Positions 12,560 to 24,646 of a stretch of 64,000 bases of DNA are shown piece by piece. This DNA comes from Apodemus sylvaticus (Eukaryota > Chordata > Mammalia > Rodentia > Muridae), in assembly GCF_947179515.1 (NCBI RefSeq), contig NC_067474.1:99261253-99325252 (forward strand). The letters are read 5' to 3'. The notes under the pieces are model-generated. The model made no database searches. It was not told the origin of the DNA and saw nothing but the letters and a program-made list of their open reading frames with translations. Position numbers and translations under genes: made by a program. Position 1 is the stretch's first letter; every line of letters starts with the position of its first letter.

Positions 12560-12770
12560 CTTTTTATTTATTCGATATATTCTTTATTTACATTTCAAAT
12601 TATTTCCCCTTTCCTGGATCCCCCCTCCCTGAAAGTCCCATAAGCCCTCTTCCCTCCCCCTGTTCCCCAATCCACCCCTTCCCACTTCCCTGTCCTGGTA
12701 TTGCCCTACACTGCTACACTGAGCCTTTCCAGGATCAGGGGCCATAGGCTCTCTTCTTCTCTAAGGATTC
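12560..12770 (-). mobile_element. 5'-truncated rat-type L1 3' end, antisense
   Basis: Antisense L1 3'UTR: tttacatttcaaattatttc, cccctccctgaaagtccca, cttcccacttccctgtcctg and tgagcctttccaggatc. Same family as the copies at 20423, 27828 and 29450. The inner (5') break near 12770 is uncertain and no target duplication was found. Confidence 0.8.
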
Positions 12771-14062
12771 CTTTCTTTCTCATTCAAATTGATGGAAGAA
12801 TTTTGTTTCGTATGGTGCAAGAGTATGGACCCCATTTTCTTGCTGATTATAAGCTAAACACCATTCTAGAAGCCACTGTAGTCTTTGTCCCTTGACTCCT
12901 TCCCTGTCTTCAAAGCCATCTGTGATGTCTTTGGCCCTTCTCATGTGTCACCTACACATTCTTCTGTCCCTTCTTCTCTTTCTAAGTGTATATGGGATTA
13001 AACTGGACCCACCTAGATGACCTAGGATCATCTCTCTGTTTGAAGTTCAGCAAGTTAGCAACCTTAATCCCCTTCTGCCACATCGTGGGTTCCAGGGATT
13101 AAGACATGCAAGGTCATTATTTTGCCTGCTGTACAATGTTGGAGGAGACAGCTCATTTCCACCAGATTGCTGCCAAAGAATAAAGTGCAAGAAGTTAATG
13201 TTGCTAGACCTGATTTTTCCAAAAATGCCAAATCTAAAATATTTTTAAACATCACACTTTTTAAATGTTTCTATTTTTAGTTAAACCAATTTCAAATTTT
13301 AAAAATTCTTCCTGGACTAAACAGATTTGTGTTCTGATTCTAGCCCCTGGTTAAGTAGTCTGTTTTTTATATTTCTATTCATATGTACACCTTATTTCCT
13401 AAGGACAATGTTTGTAAAATAGAATCTCAGCTTATTTAGCAAATAATAGCAATAGAAGTCACACAGTAGTTTGGATAAAACAGCAAGATTTGCCTTTTAA
13501 TCTTGCTAAAGACAGGAGGTGGCTGTAATAATGGAAGACATTTGGGAATACATTTGCCTCATTACCAAATTTAGAAGCAGATTCAGAACTATAAACCTGT
13601 TGCTTAATTGTAAACAGAGGATCCTTAAATAGATGTACTCTTAGCTCTTTTATACCCAAGAGTTCTGTAGCTCCCTTACAGGAGAAAAAAAGGACACCAA
13701 CGCCCACTGACTATCACCAGCTCTGAGGTCCCCTTACCTGCAGATCTAACAAGGAAAATTGACTCAGTTTTTCCTTTGTGGAACAGAAGGAAGCAGTGAG
13801 AAGCTTTTACAGTAAAGTCTTAAAACATAACAAATAAAATGAAACTATCTCTAGAACATACTAAATGTCATCTTAACTGGAGCTCAAGGACAAGGGAAGA
13901 AAGGACAAGTTAAAGGAGACCTTCACACACAGAAGGACAGCAAAGGGCTTGTTTCAGAATCAAAACTGTGGAAGCTTTATGGAAGGAAAATCAGCCTGAG
14001 AAAGAAAATATCCTGCATGTTATCTGTGACAGAGCAATTCATGTTAAGTTGCTAAGAATATA

Positions 14063-14083
14063 ATATATATATATATATATATA
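14063..14083 (+). repeat. (TA)n microsatellite
   Basis: Short AT/TA run. Confidence 0.9.
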
Positions 14084-14303
14084 ATATTACACATTAACTG
14101 AATATAATACAGCTATTATGGAATAGAATACATAATTTCAATATTTATGAAATTATCTGGGTGGACCCAGTTTAACATGAACACTTAGAGAAGAAAGGAC
14201 AAAAGAATGTGAAGGTGACACATGAGAAGGGCCCTAGGCATCACTATTGACTTTGAAGACAGGGAAGGAGTCAAGGTAATAATCCTGAATGGAATATACA
14301 AGA

Positions 14304-14317
14304 ATATAATATATATG

Positions 14318-14368
<51 letters not shown>

Positions 14369-14383
14369 TATTATATATATATC
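14304..14383 (+). repeat. (TA)n microsatellite with TATG variants
   Basis: About 80 bp of TA repeat with small interruptions. Likely to breathe or form cruciforms and hard to sequence through, so the length may be uncertain. Confidence 0.93.
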
Positions 14384-15299
14384 CTTGAATATTTCTGGTC
14401 AGAAAGAAACAGCAAATAGATGTTAATAGACAGTACCCATGACAACAAATATCAATGTAGGATGTTATTGATATTCATAAAGGTTTTCATAGGTTTCAGT
14501 CAATCTTGGTCCTTTAAACCTAAGCTAGTAGCCTGAAATAATTTAACTGAAAATTCCCCTTCCAAGTGTTTTTGGTTTGTCTTTTTTAAGTATCACTCCA
14601 ATGACACTTGTAAGAGACCTGTGACAATTGTGGGGTAAGCAGAGTCTGGTGTTTCTTGAGACAATGCTTTGATATACTCATATGAGGCATGGTCTATTAA
14701 GTACATTTGGACTGAATATAATTTGCTTAATTTTAGATATCACACTGTCTGAGAGCCACAGTATTTCATGGCTTTATACTTGTGTAGGAGACTCATGGTT
14801 TAGTTCATAGGCACCAGCACCTTCGCCTTCCCTTGAGATGATATTTAGATCTGCTATGGATCTCACTGTGCCTTCTTGGATAGGCTCATAGACATAAGAG
14901 TCTGCCCAGCCTAGGTGGTTTAGAATCTTCTCTGGAGATGGGGGCTTTGGTTGTATCTCCAGCAAGAGATCTGCAGATGACTTGAGCTTTTTGGATCACC
15001 TCTCAACTGGCTAAAGTTTAGGGACAATCCATCATATTTAAAGTATTTTTTTCTAATATATTAAAACTCATAATTCTTCAAAATAGAAGCAGTGTCATTT
15101 CTTTAGTAGCAGATTTGTCCCTTCTCTTATACTACTACTAAGGATGTTCCTTCTTCCTCCTCATTCCCCTCCTCCACCTCCTTTGCCTGCTTCTCCCCCT
15201 TAATCCTCATCCTGTTAAGCTTTCGTTCCCCTGTGTGTATTGTACCAAAAGTTTCCAGCACCGCTCCTCACAGGGCATCTTCATTGTGTTGTGCCAGAG

Positions 15300-16170
15300 A
15301 TTCCGCTAATGGCGGTTACCAGTGTTGAAACTGTTAAACCTGAAAACACTGAGGAGAAAGGCCAAATCCACAATCATCCAATCAAAGCAAGCTTTATTAA
15401 GTACTGAGAAGGAAGTCAGACCCTGGTCAAGTCCATACTCAGAATTCCCCGAGAATGGCTCTGAATTAGGTTAATCAGGTACTGATAAAGGCTAAAGTCT
15501 ACAGCTCTTCCTGCCTTCATCCAATCAGGTGTAAGCAATGCATCCTGCCTTTGTGTGATCAAGCACATCCTGTGCAGTTGGAGCAACCAACCTTGTTTAC
15601 TGAAGTGAGAACAACATGTGACTTGTTATCTTACATGAACAACAGTCCTGAGCATTCCAGGAAGTATCTGTCCTTGGGCACGTGGTGCTTACAGGTTAAC
15701 TTTAGCCCTGACAGAAACCTCACAAGGTACAAAGGCATTCTTGTTCTAAGGCCTGTTTCTCACCTAACACTTTCAGCAACTACCTACATAGGACATAGAG
15801 GTATACAGCAATTCTATAACTGAACAAAGTTTGTGTGACTATATAATGATAGCGCCCAGATGCTCGCTCAGCTCATAACCTGTCCTTCCTCATGCCTATG
15901 CCACTGTGGGTACCACTAATTATCATTCAATATTTACTCTTCAGTCCTTATTAATATGACCCCAAAATCCTAATCTGACCAATATCCTTGCAAAATTCTG
16001 CCAATCACTAAATTTGAGTCCAAAATTTCTAAGCAACTTTATCCTTTGTGTCCCTTGGGTGATTCCCAAGCCTGCTTCCTGGAATTCTTATATCCATCAT
16101 TGCTCCTTAGCCACAATCAACAGTGACAGGTTTCTATTCTTAAGACTGACAGGTGTACACGCTTACTCCC
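15300..16170 (-). mobile_element. Possible rodent ERV LTR, antisense
   Basis: A stretch of unusual composition with a reverse-strand AATAAA (15393-15398) within tacttaataaagcttgct, resembling the R/U5 boundary of rodent ERVK LTRs such as RMER-type elements. I could not identify both TG...CA ends or a target duplication, and there are no retroviral genes. Alternative: unique intron sequence. Confidence 0.35.
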
Positions 16171-16311
16171 TGGAGTAGATTGTTTCTAGCTGAACATTGA
16201 GAGCCTAAACTCACCTATTTTGCTAACCTCCTTTTTGATGTCTAAGGATGGAGGAAATCACTTTCCATCAAAACCTGTGACTAATGCTGAAGAATGGAAA
16301 TAAGACTCCAC

Positions 16312-16336
16312 TCCTTCCTTCCTTCCTTCATTCATT
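16312..16336 (+). repeat. (CCTT)/(CATT)n short tetranucleotide repeat
   Basis: About six tetranucleotide units. Confidence 0.8.
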
Positions 16337-16794
16337 CAGTGTGTTAGTGAATACTGATTAGCACTTGCTAACTGCTTTGATAAACATACAAATTACATGG
16401 TGTATTCAATATAATAGTTTCTTCTTTTTTGTAAATGTCTAAAACAAAGATTTACAAACTTGAGCTCAGAAGTGGCGGCATACTTCTTTACCTGTTCACC
16501 TGCTAGGATTCTATCCTGTGTCTGTGCTTAACTGTGGAAAGATTGAAGAGGGACCTAGCTGTGGGTCCAGGATAAAGGGGAAGCTATTCCCTGCCCTAAC
16601 TCCTAAAGTGGAAGGCATCATGGTGTGTCTAATAATGGCTCTACTGGTAGAGGCTGCAACACAGCTCTGAGAGTACTCGACAATGCTGTCTGTTCTTGGT
16701 GTCACTCAAGTTACAACCCTTTCTGGTTAGTTGTGGGGTTTTTGTTTTGTTCTGTTTTTTGTTAACTTAATACTAGCTAGAGTCATTTGAGAAC

Positions 16795-17075
16795 AAGGAA
16801 CCTCAACTAAGAAAATGCCCCCACCAAATTGGCTTGTGGGTAAACCTGTGGGGCACTTTCTTGTTCATTAATGTGGGAGGGCATAGCCCACTGTGGGTGG
16901 TGCCACTCTCAGGACAGTTAGCACTGAGGTATATAGGAGGGAAGGAGGAGTAAGCCATGAGGAGAGGTGGAGTTCAAACTGAGCACTGTAACATGAACTC
17001 AACCCTTTCCTCCCCAAGTTGATTTTGGTCATAATGTTTCAACACCACAGCAATAGAGTCTTTAACTACCATGCT
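16795..17075 (+). mobile_element. Murid interspersed repeat, family not named
   Basis: Contains gggagggcatagcccactg, tgggtggtgccactctc, taagccatgaggag and accctttcctccccaagttg followed by ttggtcataatgtttc and cagcaatagag. I recognise this block as a common murine dispersed repeat but cannot place the class. Confidence 0.5.
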
Positions 17076-17464
17076 TTCAAATTTCCTCCGACTGCTGTCA
17101 ATCATGTTCACATTGGGCCAGAGAGTTTTTGAATGTGTTCATTCCTGACTTTTCCCTAGTTGATTTCGATTTGTACCTAGAGTCATGTGTGCGGAAAGAA
17201 AGTAGAGCCCACCATGCACAGTACAGTGCTTTTGAGCATTCGCCTCTGAGGTTGTTCATCTGTCCCTGCCTACCTCCAGAGAGACTCGCTGTCCAGGAGC
17301 CAGGCTTCCTGGTTTGCTGAGCATCTCTGCTCAAAGACATCACATGACCCCACCCACTCTGAGGTAAGCCTCACAGACGCTGTTAGCTTCACCTTGGGCT
17401 GCCCAGCGGCATTGTCAGATTCAGATTAAATAAGTAAAGAATGAGACTCAAGAGTACATATAGA

Positions 17465-17603
17465 GGCAGGTGTAGTGGTACAAGCTTGTAATCCTAGCAT
17501 TCCTAGAGGCAGAGCCAGTAAGACTATAAGTTTGAGGCGAGCCTGGTTTACAAGTTTCAGGCCACTTGTAGAACTACATATCAAGACCCTGTGATGTTTA
17601 AAA
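17465..17603 (+). mobile_element. B1 SINE, sense
   Basis: ggcaggtgtagtggtacaag, taatcctagcattcc, gaggcgagcctggtttaca and tcaagaccctgtgatg follow the full B1 order and end in an A-rich tail. Pol III A and B box remnants are present but diverged. Confidence 0.85.
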
Positions 17604-18439
17604 AGAAAAACCAAAGCATTGGAAATTTCAAAATGCACATGTAGACATTTTTTGTAACTTTTGAGAGAGTCAATTAATAAAGAAAAAATGTTCCTTATAA
17701 ACGTCTATTGATTATAAATGCTTGGGTGACCTTACACTCTGCATTAAAGGTTGTTCCTGAAGGTGATGGGAGCATAGGCGTAGCAGTCTGCTAACAACAG
17801 CACCTCTACTGATAGTGGACAAGGCCATTACTTTTCAGCACAACCTCAGTATAATTAATTAAGGGCTGGATTTAATTCAGTGACATTTGAATTTTATAGC
17901 TATACACTTGCAGCTGTAAAAAGCACCTTTATTATTAAAATTCCTATAGGAAAAATAACTTGGTAATTGTGGGTCTGCTCTGGTCCCTGGCCTCATTTCC
18001 CCATTGGCACAGTGGTTTTTACAACACAGTGAGGCAGCTCTTGTATTGGTGAAGGACAGATTATGTCTTTAACAAGTGCCCTGGGGATTCTGCAGCAGCC
18101 AGTCTGCAAGCCAGGATGCAGGGACCCTCCCTAACAAAGGCTGGACTATAGGTCCAAGATCTGGTGTCCAGCTCAGCATTATGACGCACCAGCCCGATGG
18201 TCTTTGACAGAACCCTGGCTGTTCAAAAGATAGTTTTACCTGTCTGCCTCTCAAAGCTTTTTTTTAAATACTTAAGACATATTTTTGAGGACCAAAATAG
18301 TACTGTGTGCCAGCACTAGATAGCAGGGAGATTACATGATGAGGCATGGCTGAGAGAGAAGGTATAGGGAACATAATTTCTGATAGTCTTATAAAAAACA
18401 GAAATCAAAATAAGTGAGACTTATAATGACTTGCAAGGG

Positions 18440-18800
18440 GATAATGGGGTACATGCTTTAGATAGGGTAGCTGGAAATGGCCTCTCTGAGATATTTGCAA
18501 AGAGACGTAAAGGATGAGAAGAATATATCCATGTAGATGTCTGTAGACATCAGGGTCAGAGACCAGACAGGCCAGGTGTGCTGAGTAGAGGAATGTAAGT
18601 CCAATAAGCTAGAACAGAGTGGCTTGTGGGCATTTTAGTCTCCATGAGGCAGCAGAGGCAGACATTTGGTCATAACCATGTAGAAAACAGTTGTGAAAAG
18701 AAGCTATACATTTTGTTTGGATTATACTGAAAGAGTGTCAGAAATGTAACATGGCAAACTATATGATCTGGTTGATGTTTCAGAAAGAAAGACTCTGTCT
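18440..18800 (+). mobile_element. Ancient mammal-wide repeat, family not named
   Basis: ggcctctctgagatatttgc, agagacgtaaaggatgag, aggccaggtgtgctgagtag, gaacagagtggcttgtggg and tgatctggttgatgttt run in the order of an old mammalian dispersed repeat seen in many species. Divergence is high. A second, shorter match lies at 46690. Confidence 0.4.
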
Positions 18801-19826
18801 TAGGAAGAGACTGCAGTGAGTAAGGTCATAGTGGAGGCAAAAAGTTCACCCCAGCCCTGGAGGCTGTATAGGATAAGGATAGAATTTAGTTATAGCCACA
18901 GAGATGTCTATTAGGGTTGGGCTAGATTTGAAATTAGAGTTGATATTTATTAATATCAGTGTTATTCCATATTTGCCTGCATTTCCATGTCAGCATATCA
19001 TACTAATACTTCATAATTCCTCTTCACCAGGTCACACATGATCTTAAATAGAAGGTAGGTGGGAACAGCCCTTCGCAGTTGTAAAAAACATGGAAAGTCT
19101 ACACCCATCCTCACCTGCACCAAGTTTCTACACCTAAACACAGTTCCAAAGAGCTTATTCACTCCCACCTAGAGGGCAGGTCAGATAGAAGAGGACAATA
19201 AAGAGGCCAGCTTCAAATACGAAGCTGAGTGGCCATCCGTGCATGAGGCATGAGAAAGAATATGCAAATTATGAAAAGTAGGTGTCAGACTCAAAAGATT
19301 TTCTTCAGCTAATGAAGGACAAGAAGAGTGAATGGCAATCTGGAATGTCCTGCCTTTAAATGGTTAAAACAAAATCAAATCCATTTGACTTACTAAAGAT
19401 TAAGCTTTAGGTATATGAAATGACCTCATACGGACCCTTATTTCCCCATGGTACTTAATAAATGAATCTTTGCATTGTATTTTATGGTCATGTGCGTACA
19501 GTGCTGTATTTTTTCCCCAGATGATAAAAAGCCTGTTAAAGCATAGCATACAAAGAATTTCCACTTCCGGAAAGAAAGCGTAGGAGATGTGGTTGTTCTG
19601 TTCCTTATGCCTCCAGCTCAGTGCAGTTAAAAACCCTAACCATAGTGTGTGCACATACAAGCTTGAAAAGTGGAAAGAAGAAATCTGACTGACTAGAGAC
19701 CTTGGAAACTGAGGGACTGCTCAGCTCACACAATTGTGACTTTATTGGGCTTCCTCTTTGCCTCATAAACTCTAAACTTGGAGCTGAAGAAGGGAGCTAC
19801 CAGGAAATACCAATGAGCATGTGATA

Positions 19827-19863
19827 TACATACATACATACATACATACATACATACATACGT
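19827..19863 (+). repeat. (TACA)n microsatellite
   Basis: About nine TACA/CATA units. Confidence 0.95.
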
Positions 19864-20422
19864 ATATGCATAGCAAGACAGATGTCCCAAAACTATTGCT
19901 GAACTTTGAACAAATATCACAGAAACACTGTGATCCATACAACATAGTAGCACAGACTGGTTAAGGAGCCTAGATTCACCTTCCCTTATGGACAACATAA
20001 AAGGGGGTACCTATCTCAACATACCTATGGGGGTGATGTCATATAAAATGAGGCATTTCATCCCTACTGGGAGCCAATGAGAACTTTTGGGGAGCCTAGA
20101 CTTCCACCTTCACCCCATAGAATTTTTATTTGCACACCTACTTGAGAATTAGACCTTTAATACCTCCTAGCAGCTGTTAGGAAGGCTATTTCCATTGTGA
20201 TGAGTTGAAGAACAATGGAGATTCAGAAAGCCCACCCTGCCCAGCAATGAGTCCTCTAACATACATAGGATACATGAGAGGTTGAACCAGGAAGCTGGAC
20301 TTTTACCCTTCTCTGCTTCTATATCTATATGATACCAGGGAAATGGCTGAAATGCTTAAACAGAAGACTTACATAGGTTATAGATGTCATGCAACAGAAT
20401 ACAAAATACCTGGACTACTTTT

Positions 20423-21147
20423 TTTTTTTTTATCAAGGAAAATGATCTAATTTTATTTATTTTTCTTTTTTTTATTATTCGATATAATTTATTTACATTT
20501 CAAATGATTTCCCCTTTTCTAGCCCCCCCCACTCCCCGAAAGTCCCGTAAGCCCCCTTCTCTTCCCCTGTCCTCCCTCCCACCCCTTCCCAGTTCCCCGT
20601 TCTGGTTTTGCCAAATACTGTTTCACTGAGTCTTTCCAGAACCAGGGACCACTCCTGCTTTCTTCTTGTATCTCATTTGATGTGTGGATTATGTTTTGGG
20701 TATTCCAGTTTTCTAGGTTAATAACCACTTATTAGTGAGTGCATACCATGATTCACCTTTTGAGTCTGGGTTACCTCATTTAGTATGATGTTCTCTAGCT
20801 CCATCCATTTGCCTAAGAATTTCATGAATTCATTGTTTCTAATGGCTGAATAGTACTCCATTGTGTAGATATACCACATTTTTTGCATCCACTCTTCTGT
20901 TGAGGGATACCTGGGTTCTTTCCAGCATCTGGCAATTATAAATAGGGCTGCTATGAACATAGTAGAGCATGTATCCTTATTACATGGTGGGGAATCCTCT
21001 GGGTATATGCCCAGGAGTGGTATAGCAGGATCTTCTGGAAGTGAGGTGCCCAGTTTTCGGAGGAACCGCCAGACTGATTTCCAGAGTGGTTGTACCAATT
21101 TGCAACCCCACCAGCAGTGAAGGAGTGTTCCTCTTTCTCCGCACCCT
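20423..21147 (-). mobile_element. 5'-truncated rat-type L1 with target duplication, antisense
   Basis: Antisense L1 containing the end of ORF2 (reverse frame roughly 21145-20718, with motifs LLGIYPED, YPSTEEWMQKMWYIYTME and EWMQKMWY typical of the ORF2p C-terminus) and the 3'UTR down to taaattatatcgaata. A 14-bp duplication, cctggactactttt, lies at 20409-20422 and 21148-21161 and sets the boundaries. Two poly-A blocks (T on this strand) are separated by 34 bp of non-L1 sequence at 20432-20465; see findings. The frame lacks the endonuclease and reverse transcriptase regions, so the copy is inactive. Confidence 0.92.
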
Positions 21148-21376
21148 CCTGGACTACTTTTAAAATCACTCATCACTTAAAAACTTGCTTTCGCTATCCT
21201 TACAAAGTATATTGCTAGAAGTATATAATAATAATATACTACTACTATTAATATATTATTATATAATAATAATGTAAGAATAATCATGTAAGAAAGGAGA
21301 TAAGATGCATGTGGAGTTGCTCTATCAGGTGAGACTGGCATTTGACCTGACTGCTGCTGGGAAGGAATAAAAAAAG

Positions 21377-21378
<2 letters not shown>

Positions 21379-21411
<33 letters not shown>
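21379..21411 (+). repeat. (CA)n microsatellite
   Basis: Sixteen CA units. Confidence 0.96.
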
Positions 21412-21413
<2 letters not shown>

Positions 21414-22094
21414 ACAGAAAATCCAGGATCGAGTGGGCTGTGCCCACTGTGGTGGAGCATCCCCAACTGTGCAAAGTGATACAGAACTCCACAGAGTTTA
21501 ATTATGTGTATAGCTCAAGGAGAGGTTAGCTCATCTCCTTAGGAGATCTCTGTAGGGGAGTAGTCTCGGGTTGCTGTTACCTGAGAGGAGGAAGCTGTGG
21601 TTATTAGTTTTTCCATAGAATACCAACATTAACTGAGACCAGAGGAAGGCTTTGACATTCCTCTGAGCCTTTCCCCAGGGGAAAGCTTTGCCATTTCCCC
21701 ATGGGTGTGAGGCATTGACATCCCTGATGTAGCCATGGTCATGTTAAAACATTCAGGCAGGACTTCATCCGTCCTTCACATGTTCTCCCAGGGCTTCCAC
21801 ACAGAATGACAAGGAAAAGGAAAAGCTTGTTCTTTTCTCCAGAAGGACTGATTGTCTAGATAAAAAGTCCTAAAGAGCCTAGGACCAACATGTAACTGTA
21901 TTTCCATATAGCAGAAGTAAACAATGAAATTTGAAGCACAGTATTAGCCATTCCTGAAAAGAAATAACTAGGTAAAAATCCAGCAGAATGCATCAAGATT
22001 TGCATCATGGAATCTCCAAAACACTGGGAAAGATAAGTGGGCATAAGGTCTTCCATGGACTGGAGTGCACAATACAACCCAGAGGTTGGTTTTT

Positions 22095-22488
22095 CCATAG
22101 TTGAGATGTATGATTGATATAATTCCTATCAAAATCTTATCAGGACTCCATAAGAGTGTTTGAAATGAGTGTTAAAAGATACAGTGGAGTGAGCAGCCGA
22201 GCAGAATAAAGCAGAAAGCATCAGCTTGCCAGGCCATGATTATGTAGTTACAGTAACTGAGGCTGTACACTATTGGCAGGAGGAAGATGAAATGCAGAAC
22301 AGAAATCCCAGAAGCAGATCTTCACAAACATGCTCAACTCATCTTGACAATGAAGAGGAAGCCATCCAAGATGGAAAAGATAGCCTGGAAGGGTTTCAGC
22401 GCAGCTAGGTAGCCATAAGCTATAAACAAGGGACCTTATCTGAGCACCATACCTTATACAAAAATTAATTATGGATAGGTGACACTGA
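22095..22488 (+). mobile_element. Ancient L1 ORF2 remnant, sense, 5' block
   Basis: Aligns by eye to the C-terminal third of L1 ORF2: aagcatcagcttgccagg, ttatgtagttacagtaactg, aacatgctcaactcatct and ccatccaagatggaaaa. It continues after the younger insertion at 22500-22947. Frameshifts throughout. Confidence 0.6.
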
Positions 22489-22499
22489 CCAGAATTTTT

Positions 22500-22947
22500 T
22501 TCATTTTTTATTAGATATTTACTTTATTTACATTTCAAATGTTATCCCCTTTCCTCCTCGTTACCCCTCCGAAATCCCATCCTCCCTCCTCCTGCTTAGC
22601 AACTCCTTCCCCAACTTTCCTGATATTCCCCTACACTGGGGCATCAAGTCTTCACAGGACCAATGGCCTCTCCCTCATTAATGTCTGAAAAGACCATCCT
22701 CTGCTATATATGTAGCTGGAGTCATGGGTCCCTTCATGTGTACTCTTTGGTTGGTAGTTTAGTCCCTGGGAGCTCTGAGGGTACTGGTTGGTACCTATTA
22801 TTGTTTCTCCTATGTAAACCTCTTCAGCTCCTAGTTCCTTTCTCTAGCTGCTCCACTGGGGACACTATGCTCAGTCTATTGGTTGGCTGAGAGCCATGGG
22901 TGTTTTGATCCCCCTTCTAAGAAGGATCAAAGTATCCACACTTTCGG
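22500..22947 (-). mobile_element. 5'-truncated Lx-type L1 3'UTR, antisense, nested in older L1
   Basis: Antisense Lx-type 3'UTR: tttacatttcaaatgttatc, cctacactggggcatcaag, gaccatcctctgctatat, gagtcatgggtcccttc and gagagccatgggtgttttga. Flanked by imperfect duplications ccagaattttt (22489-22499) and ccagaaattttt (22948-22959). Confidence 0.8.
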
Positions 22948-22959
22948 CCAGAAATTTTT

Positions 22960-23430
22960 AAATAGCTATTTTCACTCAGTACATTTGTTTTAAATCTTAA
23001 ATGGAATGCCAATAGCTTGATTTTTTTTAAAAAAAAAGTGATATTAATGTATTTTAAAATCACCAATCATGAACCCCAAATTTCAAAAATGTGGCTTCCT
23101 GATATAAAAATTAAAGCTTGAGAACAATGAAATAATCCATAAAAATAAAAATTAACTAAGCTGAACGTAAAGCTTAAACCATAAAACTTTAGGAAAAACA
23201 TAGGAAGTTATCTTTAGAATTAGATCTATGTAAGTAGTTCCTGGACTTTATATAAAAAGCATAATCCATAAAAATGATAGATTGGATGTTATCAAACTAA
23301 AACATTAGGTCTGTGAAAGGCCCTGATAAGGCTAAAAGGAAAGTTACAGACTGGACAAGCATCTATAGACTATAGTCTGACAAAGGACTATATCTAGACT
23401 ATAAAGACCTCGTAAGATTCTAGAGCAAAA
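22960..23430 (+). mobile_element. Ancient L1 ORF2 remnant, sense, 3' block
   Basis: Continuation of the 22095 remnant: taaaccataaaactttagg, aaaacataggaagttatct, tggatgttatcaaactaaaa, tctgacaaaggactatat and taaagacctcgtaagattc match the ORF2 C-terminal region of old L1s. Confidence 0.6.
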
Positions 23431-23451
23431 TAGGTAGTGGCTGCAGGTTTT

Positions 23452-23532
23452 GAAAGAAGATAGCCATAGATGTGTCTGGAAAGAAGATAGCCATAGATGT
23501 GTCTGGAAAGAAGATAGCCATAGATGTGTCTG
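23452..23532 (+). repeat. Three perfect tandem copies of a 27-bp unit
   Basis: Unit starts gaaagaagatagccatagat and ends gtgtctg; copies at 23452-23478, 23479-23505 and 23506-23532 are identical. The length is a multiple of three, so a reverse frame shows a repeated nonapeptide (QTHLWLSSF), but no gene context supports coding. Confidence 0.97.
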
Positions 23533-24454
23533 GAAGTGGGAAAACTGCCCCACCAAAGTACTTGATTGTGCCCTGGAGATGACCCATCTCCTCACCGCAG
23601 TATAAGTTGGTGAGTCAGCTCTGCAAGAACATCCAGGCCCATGTGAAGATGGCAGCTGTGGTGCAGATTTGTGCTATTTAATTGTTTGAAGCCATGGTAG
23701 CCTGTCACTAGAAATATGGTGATGGGGCATTGAAGGAGCTCAGCCATCCTCATCCCATAAGCCCAGCCCCCGTTGGTAGCTTTGCTGCAAATCCAGAAAG
23801 TCTGGAGGCCCTGGTGCCTGGCAGTACTTGCTGCCAGAAATCCTACTGATAAGCCCATCGTGAGAGTCGGGATATAGCTTTGTGATATGCATTGTGAGAT
23901 TTTAATGTTTAAACAGGAGGAGGGTCAATGATAAAATAATCCAGTTACAAAATCGTCAGATAAAATATGGCGGCTGGTCCTGCAGCTTCCAGCTGCTGCC
24001 TGCCTATTGCTTCTGCAGCCGAGTGCATCCCAGCTGCAGCAGAAGTCATTTCATCTCAGCTGTGGGATCGTGTCCCCTTCAGAGAAGTGATGCCTGGACC
24101 CAGAGTGTCCCTGAGACACCTGCTTCTCTGAGAGTCTTTCCATGATGGTAAATAATGTTTACATCAAATCAGCTTTCTGCACTTCTCTCTGCCTTTATCC
24201 AAACTCTTTGAAGGGAACTTTCCCAGTCCGCTTATGTTATAGTCACTGTTTGTCTACTTGATGCTAAGCTCCCTGGAGCCCAGATTATGCCTTTTTAAGT
24301 CTCCATTTTCCCACTTCCACCAAGATTTACCTGAAGAAGGCATGTGCTAAGTATCTGATAAATGTATGAATGCTTTTAGAATTCTGCCTATAAAGAAGCA
24401 GGGCTGAGGAACTTTTGGAAGTGATCACCACAAAAAGCAACCACACCTACAGAA

Positions 24455-24646
24455 TAGTGGTCCTCAGCCTCTGGGTTGTGACCCCTTTGGCAAGCCTCTA
24501 TCTCCAAAAATATTTACATTATGATTTGCAATAATAGCAAAATTACAGTTATAAAGTAGCAACAAAAGTAATGTTATGGTTGGGGTCATCACAACATGAG
24601 GAACTGCATTAAAGGGTCACAACCTTAGGAAGGTTGAGAACCAATG
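24455..24646 (+). mobile_element. URR1-like hAT DNA transposon
   Basis: 192 bp with terminal inverted repeats tagtggtcctcagcct and aggttgagaaccaatg, internal aaaattacagttataaagta and catcacaacatgaggaactg. Flanked by an 8-bp near-duplication, ctacagaa (24447-24454) and ctttagaa (24647-24654), as expected for hAT transposition. Non-autonomous; no transposase. Confidence 0.82.

Noticed and set aside
20718..21176. 152-codon minus-strand frame as a gene
   Set aside because: It is the C-terminal end of L1 ORF2 in a 5'-truncated insertion with target duplication; annotated as a mobile element.
23452..23532. CRISPR-like array
   Set aside because: Three 27-bp units are directly tandem with no spacers, in a vertebrate genome.
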